A DNA stretch of 5,117 nt from contig CAADUS010000042.1 of assembly GCA_900752275.1 (NCBI GenBank), positions 1 through 5,117 on the forward strand. The letters run 5' to 3'. The position numbers were made by a program, and so were the translations under genes. Positions 1 to 5,117 of this stretch are shown here, piece by piece. The first letter of the stretch is position 1, and each line of letters starts with the position of its first letter. Below the pieces are notes generated by a model. The model saw nothing but the letters and a program-made list of their open reading frames with translations. It was not told where the DNA came from and did not search any database. The stretch comes from an uncultured Collinsella sp. GTDB taxonomy: Bacteria; Actinomycetota; Coriobacteriia; Coriobacteriales; Coriobacteriaceae.

Positions 1-978
1 CTGGCGCAGGCTATCCCAATGTCCGCCATGGCATTTTTGACCGTGTACGTGCTGTGCACCATCGGCCTTAACTCTTCTATGACGTTCTACGACGCCATGC
101 TGCCCGACATTACCACCGACGAGCGCATGGACGCCGTGTCCAGCTCGGGCTATGCCTGGGGCTACATCGGTTCCACCGTGCCGTTCATCATCTGCCTGGC
201 GCTCATCATGGGTGGTCCCGCTCTTGGCGTCCCCACCATGCTGGCAACGCGTCTGTCGTTTATCATCACTGGTGCCTGGTGGCTTATCTTTACCCTGCCG
301 CTCATTCGCACCTATAAGCAAAAGTACGGTCGCGAGCGCGGTCCCGAGGACACCATCGGCCACATCGTGGGCGGCGTGTTCTCCGAGGTCGGACACACCA
401 TGCGCGAGATCGCCCACAACAAGACCGTGCTGGTCTACATGATCGCGTTCTTCTTCTACATCGACGGTGTGCACACGGTCATTTCCATGGCAACCAGCTA
501 CGGGTCGGCTTTGGGCATCGACTCGACCCAACTGGTGCTGGCTCTGCTCGTCACGCAGTTTGTGGCCTTCCCGTCCGCCATCATCTACGGCAAGCTCGCC
601 GGTCGCGTGGGCACACTCAATATGATCTTGGTGGCCGTCGCCGCCTATATGGGCATCGTGCTCTTTGCCGCGTTTTTCTTAAAGACCGCCTTTGAGTTCT
701 GGGTGCTCGCCATTTTGGTCGGCCTGTTCCAAGGCGGCGTGCAGGCGCTGAGCCGCAGCTATTTTGGCCGCATCATCCCCAAGGAAAAGTCCAACGAGTA
801 CTACGGCTTCTTCGATATCTTTGGCCGTTACGCAAGCGTTATGGGCACCTTCCTGGTGTCGGTTGTCACCTCGCTGACCGGCAACCCGTCGCTGGGCGTC
901 CTTTCTATTGGCGTTCTGCTGGTTGTTGGCTTTGTGCTGCTGGTCCGTCTGTCCCGCATGGCTCAGGCGGCGGCGTAA
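1..978 (+). CDS. MFS transporter, UMF1/Atg22-like family (5'-truncated)
   Basis: This is an integral membrane transporter of the major facilitator superfamily, closest by motif to the UMF1 (Atg22/BtlA-like) group; the substrate is unknown. The reading frame is open from the first base, so the true start lies upstream, and an in-frame ATG at 19 is probably internal. About 325 residues are visible against roughly 420-450 usual for the family, so about 100 N-terminal residues are missing. Seen directly: the FYDAMLPDI segment after the first visible helix, SSGYAWGYIGS before the next, and the late signature QALSRSYFGRIIPKEK followed by YYGFFDIFGRYASVMGT, which is very typical of UMF1 proteins. 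About nine hydrophobic helices can be counted, with a charged loop (KQKYGRERG onward) in the middle. It ends in TAA and is separated from the next gene by 182 nt and a terminator. Family assignment is firm; substrate and physiological role are not. Confidence 0.88.
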   Translation: MAQAIPMSAMAFLTVYVLCTIGLNSSMTFYDAMLPDITTDERMDAVSSSGYAWGYIGSTVPFIICLALIMGGPALGVPTMLATRLSFIITGAWWLIFTLPLIRTYKQKYGRERGPEDTIGHIVGGVFSEVGHTMREIAHNKTVLVYMIAFFFYIDGVHTVISMATSYGSALGIDSTQLVLALLVTQFVAFPSAIIYGKLAGRVGTLNMILVAVAAYMGIVLFAAFFLKTAFEFWVLAILVGLFQGGVQALSRSYFGRIIPKEKSNEYYGFFDIFGRYASVMGTFLVSVVTSLTGNPSLGVLSIGVLLVVGFVLLVRLSRMAQAAA

Positions 979-1023
979 GGCAACCGGGCTCAGTACAGCA
1001 ATTGTGCCTATCTGCAGTACTCT

Positions 1024-1060
1024 TTTGGAAGTGGCCGCATAAATCATTCTGACTTCCGAA
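1024..1060. repeat. Imperfect inverted repeat, operator-like
   Basis: TTTGGAAGT at 1024-1032 pairs with ACTTCCGAA at 1052-1060: nine positions, eight Watson-Crick and one G-T, separated by 19 nt. The right arm overlaps the candidate -35 at 1057-1062. It could be an operator or a weak RNA hairpin. An arm this short can also arise by chance, so this is only a candidate. Confidence 0.3.
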
Positions 1061-1086
1061 CAATGTTTAGCCCAAGTGGGTATGAT
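1057..1086 (+). promoter_or_regulatory. Candidate promoter for the glycosyltransferase operon
   Basis: TATGAT at 1081-1086 matches five of six bases of the -10 consensus. With an 18-nt spacer the -35 would be CGAACA at 1057-1062, only three of six matches, so it is weak. Transcription would start near 1093, just upstream of the terminator hairpin at 1103. No better promoter was seen between the transporter stop and the glycosyltransferase start. Confidence 0.3.
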
Positions 1087-1102
1087 GGAATCAGCTAGGT
1101 CG

Positions 1103-1138
1103 CGGGGCGCCGCCTGTGTTTGGCGGCGCCCCGTTTTT
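1103..1138 (+). terminator. Strong intrinsic terminator / possible leader attenuator
   Basis: CGGGGCGCCGCC at 1103-1114 pairs perfectly with GGCGGCGCCCCG at 1122-1133 (12 bp, 7-nt loop TGTGTTT) and is followed at once by TTTTT at 1134-1138. It lies 125 nt past the transporter stop and probably ends that transcript. Its T-tract finishes only 7 nt before the Shine-Dalgarno of the downstream gene, so any transcript started upstream and feeding the glycosyltransferase operon must read through it. Confidence 0.88.
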
Positions 1139-1145
1139 GTGTTGC

Positions 1146-1152
1146 AAGGAGG
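1146..1152 (+). promoter_or_regulatory. Ribosome binding site deciding the glycosyltransferase start
   Basis: AAGGAGG lies 8 nt before the ATG at 1161. This near-perfect Shine-Dalgarno fixes the start there rather than at the in-frame GTG at 1116, which lies inside the terminator loop. Confidence 0.85.
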
Positions 1153-1160
1153 GTAAAGGT

Positions 1161-2348
1161 ATGAACGCCACGGTTGTGATCCCAACATATTGGGCGGGCG
1201 ATGATACCCAAGCAAACGCTCCCGGCACCTACGATCACTCGACGTCGCTCAATGCCGCCAACCCGGAACTCGATCGCTGCCTGACTTCGCTCGAACAGGT
1301 GCACGACATTCCGCGCATCATTCTCTTGGTGGTCTGTCCGGTTTCTGCCACGGCCGACGTATCCCATCGCGTGCACGAAATCGTTAATGCTCATCCCACA
1401 CTTAAGGTCACCATCGTTACCAATACTCAGGCTTCGCGTGTTGCCGACCGCGTGGCGCAGATTGCGCCCAAAGGCTCGGGCGAGTGCGTGAGCCTGCGCG
1501 GCTACGGCGCCATCCGCAACATGGGTCTTGCCTGCGCTGCGGTGCTGGGGCACGACGCGGTTGTGTTTTTGGATGACGACGAGACCGTCATCGATGCCGA
1601 CTTTATGAAGCGTGCGACCTATGCACTGGGCCAACAGACGCGTCAGGGCCTGCCGATTTTAGTCAAGAGCGGATACTTTTACGATCGCGACGGGTCGCCG
1701 CTGGCTCCCACGGACAAAGTGGGCATTTGCCATCGCTGGTGGACCAAGCGTATCGAGTTCAATCGCTGGATGAAAAAGGCGCTCTCGGGCACCCGCATCT
1801 CGCGTTCCAATTACGTGTGCGGCGGCCTGATGGCCCTGCACGCCCGCGCCTTTACGCGCGTGGCCTTCGACCCGTTTATCACCCGCGGCGAGGATCTGGA
1901 CTACCTGTTTAACATGCGCATGTTCGGCTATGACGTGTGGTTCGATAACGAGTGGACCGTGCGCCACCTGCCGCCCGAGTCCGAGAAGCGCTCGCCGCGC
2001 TTTATGCAGGACGTGTACCGTTGGTACTACGAGCGGGCCAAGCTGACGTTCGCTGCGCACCAAAAGGAGCTCATTCCGGTTACGGCCGCATCACTCATGC
2101 CCTATCCGGGTCCGTGGATCTCGCGCGAGCTCGACGACCGCGTGCGCAAGACCGCCATGGTTCGCAGCATGTTTACCCGCGAGCACGAGGGGTATCTGCG
2201 CATCTGGCGTCATGGTATTGACGAGGCCAAGACCTATGCCCGCCAAAACGCCGCAAGCTACCTGCGTTTTCAGAGTTTCTGGCCCAAGATCATGGATGAA
2301 CTTTGGCGCGACGCACAACTGATTAGCATCCTGGAGGGGGCTGAATGA
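1161..2348 (+). CDS. GT-A fold glycosyltransferase, family 2-like
   Basis: A 395-residue protein predicted to transfer a sugar from an activated nucleotide donor to an unknown acceptor. No membrane helix or signal peptide is visible, so it should be cytosolic. Seen directly: the N-terminal beta strand ATVVIPTYW, an RNMGL segment, the acidic DXD-type motif FLDDDE (D138-D140), a CGGLMALHARAF segment, then RGEDLDY with E244/D245 as likely catalytic or acceptor-site acids, and H269 in VRHLPPE as a likely metal ligand. This order is the usual GT-A/GT2 layout. The C-terminal ~110 residues look helical and aromatic-rich, with no recognised domain. The start is set by a strong Shine-Dalgarno. The TGA stop overlaps the ATG of the histidine kinase by 4 nt, which implies co-transcription and probably translational coupling. 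A related GT-A family is possible; donor and acceptor cannot be assigned. Confidence 0.82.
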   Translation: MNATVVIPTYWAGDDTQANAPGTYDHSTSLNAANPELDRCLTSLEQVHDIPRIILLVVCPVSATADVSHRVHEIVNAHPTLKVTIVTNTQASRVADRVAQIAPKGSGECVSLRGYGAIRNMGLACAAVLGHDAVVFLDDDETVIDADFMKRATYALGQQTRQGLPILVKSGYFYDRDGSPLAPTDKVGICHRWWTKRIEFNRWMKKALSGTRISRSNYVCGGLMALHARAFTRVAFDPFITRGEDLDYLFNMRMFGYDVWFDNEWTVRHLPPESEKRSPRFMQDVYRWYYERAKLTFAAHQKELIPVTAASLMPYPGPWISRELDDRVRKTAMVRSMFTREHEGYLRIWRHGIDEAKTYARQNAASYLRFQSFWPKIMDELWRDAQLISILEGAE

Positions 2349-3688
2349 TCGACCGCCGCGCCCAGCGCGATAATTCAATTTCAATCTTTCGCATCATCGC
2401 CGTTGTCTGCGCCGTTTGCGTGTTGGTGTACTTTATCTTTGCCCTGGCGACTGGCATTGAGCCGATTGCCACGGTGATCGCCTGTGCGCTGCTGTGTATC
2501 TTCCTGTGCATCTTTATCTATTTGACGCTCAACCCCGATTCGGTACGCTCCCAGTACACCGAGGAGACGCTCTCGGTTGCCTCGGCCATGCTCGAGGACA
2601 TTAAGGGCGGCCTGACGCAGGAATCGGCGCTTTTGGTGTGCCGGCGTATTCTGCCCGAGACACGTGCCATGACCGTTGCCATCACCGATGAGAGCAACGT
2701 GCTGGCCTGCGCGGGCGAGTTCGAGGAAAAGCTGCTGCCCGATTCGCCCATCCATACGCTTGCCACGCGCTACGTCATTGAGCACGGCATCGTGCAGTCG
2801 TTCAACCGCGTGGTGGACGTGGTGGGTTCGGATGGCTCGCACAACCATGTTCCCGCCGGCATCATCGCGCCCATCAAGGTGGGCGACCGCACCGTCGGCA
2901 CGCTCAAGTTCTACTACAAGACCCCGCGTGCCGTCGACCGTACCCAGTATGCGCTCGCCTCGGGTTTTGCCGAGATCCTGTCCACGCAGCTCGCCATCCA
3001 CGAGCTCGAGGTGCAAAAGGAACTGACGGCCCGTGCCGAGGTGCGTGCCCTGCAGGCGCAGATCAACCCGCACTTTCTGTTCAACACGCTCAACACCATC
3101 GCGTCGTTTACGCGTACCGACCCGCTGCGTGCCCGCGAGCTGCTGCGCGAGTTTTCCTCGTTCTATCGCGCCACGCTCGACAACTCGGGGTCGCTTATCC
3201 CGGTCTCGCGCGAGGTTGCCCAGACCAAGCGCTACCTGACGTTTGAGAAGGCGCGCTTTGGCGAGGACCGCGTGCTGGCGACCTTCGATGTCTCCGAGGA
3301 TGTCGAGGACACATTGGTCCCGGCCTTTGTAATCCAGCCCATCGTCGAGAACGCCGTGCGGCATGGCATGGGCGATGGCGATGCCCTGCAGATCGATGTG
3401 ACCGTCCATCAAGACGGCGACGACGCAATCCTGATTGCCGTGGCCGACAACGGCGTGGGCATGGACGAGGGTACCGCCGCCAGGCTGTTTGATGAGCGCT
3501 CCGCCCGCCCCGATGCCAGTTCCCCGCAAGGCGGCGGCGCCGGCGTGGCCATGCACAATATTTCTGAGCGCATCCATCGCTTTTATGGACCGCACTCTTA
3601 TACGCGCGTCGAATCGGCGCCGGGCAAGGGCACCAAAGTGCTCCTGCATCTTGATTTGTCAGAGAGCATCTTTGACATTCAAGAGTAA
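2345..3688 (+). CDS. LytS-type sensor histidine kinase (2 TM, GAF, HPHFLFN kinase core)
   Basis: A 447-residue membrane sensor kinase that should autophosphorylate on histidine and pass phosphate to the response regulator encoded next. Seen in order: two hydrophobic helices at about 14-35 and 41-62 joined by a very short loop; a GAF-like sensor region at about 75-218 ending in LASGFAEILSTQL, as in LytS/BtsS-type kinases; the His_kinase core with ALQAQINPHFLFNTLN, phosphoacceptor H243; the N-box QPIVENAVRHG (N336); the G-box DNGVGM (from D368); and a second glycine-rich stretch GGGAGVAMHN before SERI. The usual LytS 5TM receptor domain is absent and replaced by the two-helix anchor, so sensing is probably cytoplasmic or within the membrane. 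All seven cysteines lie in the first 122 residues, five of them in the helices. GGAGG at 2333-2337, inside the upstream gene and 7 nt before the ATG, supports the start. The signal is unknown. Confidence 0.93.
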   Translation: MIDRRAQRDNSISIFRIIAVVCAVCVLVYFIFALATGIEPIATVIACALLCIFLCIFIYLTLNPDSVRSQYTEETLSVASAMLEDIKGGLTQESALLVCRRILPETRAMTVAITDESNVLACAGEFEEKLLPDSPIHTLATRYVIEHGIVQSFNRVVDVVGSDGSHNHVPAGIIAPIKVGDRTVGTLKFYYKTPRAVDRTQYALASGFAEILSTQLAIHELEVQKELTARAEVRALQAQINPHFLFNTLNTIASFTRTDPLRARELLREFSSFYRATLDNSGSLIPVSREVAQTKRYLTFEKARFGEDRVLATFDVSEDVEDTLVPAFVIQPIVENAVRHGMGDGDALQIDVTVHQDGDDAILIAVADNGVGMDEGTAARLFDERSARPDASSPQGGGAGVAMHNISERIHRFYGPHSYTRVESAPGKGTKVLLHLDLSESIFDIQE

Positions 3689-3700
3689 AATAAAAGGCTA

Positions 3701-3729
3701 TGGGCTCAACGCCAAGCGGCGGATGCCCA
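3701..3729 (+). promoter_or_regulatory. Hairpin in the kinase-regulator gap
   Basis: TGGGC at 3701-3705 pairs with GCCCA at 3725-3729. TC (3706-3707) pairs with GA (3722-3723), and CGCC (3710-3713) pairs with GGCG (3718-3721) around an AAGC loop: 11 bp with a one-base and a two-base bulge. No T-tract follows, so it is not a standard terminator. It sits 15 nt before the regulator's Shine-Dalgarno and could affect mRNA stability or relative expression. Confidence 0.4.
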
Positions 3730-3744
3730 GCGTAGTTTGTTGAC

Positions 3745-3750
3745 GAAAGG
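3745..3750 (+). promoter_or_regulatory. Ribosome binding site of the response regulator
   Basis: GAAAGG lies 10 nt before the ATG at 3761. It supports that ATG over the in-frame TTG at 3737, which has no Shine-Dalgarno before it and would add eight residues ahead of the receiver domain's first strand. Confidence 0.6.
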
Positions 3751-3760
3751 TTTAATCCCT

Positions 3761-4477
3761 ATGCTGCGTGCGATGATTGTGGATGATGAGGCCCCGGCCC
3801 GTTCGGAACTTCGCTTCTTGCTCGAGCAGACGGGCAAGATCGGCACGATCACTGAGGCGTCGAGCGTCCGCTCCGCCATTGAGATGTTGATGGAAAGCCG
3901 CGTCGATGTCGTATTTCTCGATATCTCGATGCCCGGTGCTTCTGGTCTGCAGCTTGCCGAGGCGCTGCATAAGCTTAAGAATCCGCCGGCGATTGTGTTT
4001 GTGACCGCGTATAGCGATCATGCCGTCGAGGCGTTCGACGTAGATGCCGTCGATTACCTAATGAAGCCGGTTGAGGAGGCACGCCTGGATCGCGCGATCG
4101 AGAAGGTCATGCAGCACGCCAAGCCCGTCACGGACAGCAAAGCCACCATCGAGCGCATTCCGGTGGAAAAGGGCGGCCGTAAGGTCCTCATTCCCGTGGA
4201 TGACATTCGCTTCATCATGGCCAAGGACGATTACTCCTGTATCTATACCGTCGATGATCGTTTTCTATCGACGACTTCGTTGGCGCAGTTCGAGGCCAAG
4301 CTTTGCGACTTTGGCTTCTTTCGCGTTCATCGTCGCTATATCGTCAACTTGGCGTGCGTCACGGATGTCGAGACGGTGCCCTCGGGCGCTATCCAACTGG
4401 GCATTACGGGCGTCGACGAACGCGTGCCGGTCTCGCGCCGCCGCGTTGTGCCGCTCAAGAAGGCCCTGAGCCTCTAG
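3761..4477 (+). CDS. LytTR-family response regulator (REC + LytTR DNA-binding)
   Basis: A 238-residue cytosolic transcription factor, the expected phosphorylation partner of the upstream kinase. The receiver domain spans about 2-118: acidic pocket D8/D9, phosphoacceptor D54 in FLDISMPG, switch residue T82 in FVTAYS, and K102 in the LMKPV loop. The LytTR domain spans about 131-236, with the GRKVLIPVDDIRFIMAKDDY strand pattern near its start and the hallmark FFRVHRRYIVNL at 186-197. All residues needed for phosphotransfer are present. The length matches LytR/AgrA/BtsR-type regulators. It lies 72 nt after the kinase with no terminator between, so co-expression is likely. No tandem LytTR-consensus repeats were found in this window, so its targets, including possible autoregulation, cannot be assigned. 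Confidence 0.95.
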   Translation: MLRAMIVDDEAPARSELRFLLEQTGKIGTITEASSVRSAIEMLMESRVDVVFLDISMPGASGLQLAEALHKLKNPPAIVFVTAYSDHAVEAFDVDAVDYLMKPVEEARLDRAIEKVMQHAKPVTDSKATIERIPVEKGGRKVLIPVDDIRFIMAKDDYSCIYTVDDRFLSTTSLAQFEAKLCDFGFFRVHRRYIVNLACVTDVETVPSGAIQLGITGVDERVPVSRRRVVPLKKALSL

Positions 4478-4483
4478 CACACT

Positions 4484-4532
4484 GGCCCCGCAGCCCTGTA
4501 GACCAATTGTCTGCGGAGCCGTGGGGCTTTTT
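4484..4532 (+). terminator. Intrinsic terminator after the response regulator
   Basis: GGCCCCGCAG at 4484-4493 pairs with CTGCGGAGCC at 4511-4520 (10 positions, one C-A mismatch). Alternatively GCCCC at 4485-4489 pairs with GGGGC at 4523-4527, flush with TTTTT at 4528-4532. The flush form, possibly combined with the inner CCGCAG/CTGCGG stem, best explains termination. It starts 6 nt after the stop codon and closes the three-gene unit. Confidence 0.7.
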
Positions 4533-4554
4533 GTATATACGTCGAATCGGTTTT

Positions 4555-4563
4555 GAAGAAGGG
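4555..4563 (+). promoter_or_regulatory. Ribosome binding site of the metallophosphoesterase
   Basis: GAAGAAGGG ends 5 nt before the ATG at 4569. It is purine-rich but not a perfect Shine-Dalgarno. It is the only plausible site near this start and places the SDTHG motif at residue 13, as expected for the family. Confidence 0.55.
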
Positions 4564-4568
4564 ATCCC

Positions 4569-5036
4569 ATGAACAGTGCAAGCGCCAAGCGCATCGACAT
4601 CATCTCGGACACCCACGGCTATCTTTCGCCCGCGCTTCTGGACAAGCTCAAGGGCGCAGATCTGATCATCCACGCCGGAGACCTAACGTCCGAGATGGAT
4701 TACGAGCATCTATGCACCATCGCCCCCGTGCGAGCGGTCCTGGGCAACAACGACTACTACCGCGATTACGGCCCCGATGTAGACCGTCTGGCCCTCTTCA
4801 CCTACGAAGGACTCAAATTCGCCGTAGCCCACTACCGCGAAGACCTTCCGGTGGGATCCGTAGACGTAGCCATCAACGGTCACACCCACGTAACCAAAGA
4901 AGCCCAAGTAGGCCGCTGCCTGGTCCTCAATCCCGGTAGCGCCAGCTACCCCAGAGGCACCCGAGGCCCCACCATGGCCAGAATGCTCGTCAAGGACGGC
5001 AAGATCCTGAGCACCAAATTTATTGACCTGGAGTAA
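4569..5036 (+). CDS. YfcE/MJ0936-like metallophosphoesterase
   Basis: A 155-residue cytosolic calcineurin-like phosphoesterase, expected to hydrolyse phosphodiester or phosphomonoester bonds with a dinuclear metal centre; the natural substrate is unknown. Metal-site motifs are seen in order: SDTHG (D14, H16), HAGD (D38), GNND (N60/N61, D62), AVAHY (H88), GHTH (H105, H107), then the family's NPGS at 120-123. The length fits the small YfcE/MJ0936 group. Odd points: the usual HGH around the fourth motif is HYR here (H88 kept), and the stretch from it to GHTH is only about 16 residues, which seems short for the family. The second half is richer in GTA, AGA and CGA codons than the neighbouring genes. 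It lies between two terminators, so it is probably transcribed alone; only a weak promoter candidate is visible before it. The gene is not obviously linked to the two-component unit. Confidence 0.92.
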   Translation: MNSASAKRIDIISDTHGYLSPALLDKLKGADLIIHAGDLTSEMDYEHLCTIAPVRAVLGNNDYYRDYGPDVDRLALFTYEGLKFAVAHYREDLPVGSVDVAINGHTHVTKEAQVGRCLVLNPGSASYPRGTRGPTMARMLVKDGKILSTKFIDLE

Positions 5037-5049
5037 CCGCAACAAAAAC

Positions 5050-5081
5050 GGGGGGTGGACAAAGCCACCCCCCCTTTTTTT
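5050..5081 (+). terminator. Strong intrinsic terminator after the phosphoesterase
   Basis: GGGGGGTGG at 5050-5058 pairs perfectly with CCACCCCCC at 5065-5073 (9 bp, loop ACAAAG), followed by one C and seven T (5075-5081). It begins 13 nt past the stop codon. The AAAAA at 5044-5048 before the left arm gives a T-tract on the other strand, so it may also stop transcription arriving from the right. Confidence 0.93.
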
Positions 5082-5093
5082 GAGCCAAAAGCG

Positions 5094-5099
5094 GGAGGT
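5094..5099 (+). promoter_or_regulatory. Shine-Dalgarno-like sequence at the window end
   Basis: GGAGGT-type sequence (GGGAGG, 5093-5098, then TT) occurs in the last 25 nt, but no ATG, GTG or TTG follows at usable distance before the window ends. It may belong to a gene starting just beyond the edge or be chance. Confidence 0.15.
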
Positions 5100-5117
5100 T
5101 AACAAAATACAACAGAC

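Noticed and set aside
991..1020. CAGTAC repeated at 991-996 and 1015-1020
   Set aside because: Six-base repeats 24 nt apart are too short to claim, and no third copy or associated element was seen.
1062..1070. AATGTTTAG as a LytTR half-site
   Set aside because: It matches the half-site pattern as I remember it at 8 of 9 positions, but no second half-site lies at the required spacing on either side, so chance is likely.
1116..1160. Upstream GTG start adding 15 residues to the glycosyltransferase
   Set aside because: The GTG is in the terminator loop with no Shine-Dalgarno before it, whereas ATG 1161 has AAGGAGG 8 nt upstream and begins directly with the first GT-A strand.
679..1215. Minus-strand open frame across the transporter end, the terminator and the glycosyltransferase start
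   Set aside because: It runs through a strong hairpin terminator and two real gene ends and shows no family motif; it is a compositional shadow.
2381..3649. Open reading frame of about 420 codons on the minus strand opposite the kinase gene
   Set aside because: It lies wholly antisense to a gene with full kinase motifs, its translation shows no recognisable domain and is rich in Arg, Gly, His and Asp as expected for the complement of GC-rich codons, and no convincing start signal was seen.
3740..3756. TTGACG and TTTAAT as a promoter for the regulator
   Set aside because: Each box resembles consensus, but they are only 5 nt apart, and no -10 lies 16-18 nt after TTGACG.
3737..3760. TTG start adding eight residues to the response regulator
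   Set aside because: It has no ribosome binding site, and the receiver domain starts naturally at ATG 3761.
4710..5105. Minus-strand open frame opposite the phosphoesterase
   Set aside because: It crosses the strong terminator, is antisense to all the metal-site motifs and has no recognisable domain.

Overview
The window is a gene-dense, high-GC bacterial segment with every supported gene on the + strand. The GC-rich codon use, the gene families and the compact G/C-stem terminators with T-tracts suggest a Coriobacteriia-like actinobacterium, possibly Collinsella. This is recognition only; there is no rRNA or marker gene here to prove it.

Layout: (1) Positions 1-978 hold the 3' part of a UMF1/Atg22-like major facilitator transporter, cut by the window edge. 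(2) Positions 979-1160 are a 182-nt intergenic region with an imperfect inverted repeat, a weak promoter candidate and a strong intrinsic terminator, whose T-tract ends 7 nt before the next gene's Shine-Dalgarno. (3) Positions 1161-4477 hold three genes that look like one transcription unit: a GT-A-fold glycosyltransferase, a LytS-type sensor histidine kinase overlapping it by 4 nt (ATGA), and, after a 72-nt gap holding a hairpin, a LytTR-type response regulator. A second terminator follows. (4) Positions 4569-5036 hold a YfcE/MJ0936-like metallophosphoesterase, closed by a very clear terminator at 5050-5081. The last 36 nt hold only a Shine-Dalgarno-like sequence.

How the genes may work together: the kinase and regulator are a textbook LytS/LytTR pair (membrane anchor, GAF sensor, HisKA_7TM-less HPHFLFN-type kinase core; receiver plus LytTR DNA-binding domain). 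The kinase start codon lies inside the glycosyltransferase stop, so the transferase and kinase are probably translationally coupled. The natural hypothesis is that the glycosyltransferase makes or modifies a sugar-containing product whose synthesis is linked to this signalling system. Its substrate cannot be read from sequence. No mobile element, CRISPR array, tRNA or rRNA gene was seen, and no clearly new system is demonstrated. The most unusual points are the transferase/two-component coupling, the terminator placed as a possible leader, the cysteine-rich membrane anchor of the kinase, and the altered metal-site motif of the phosphoesterase.
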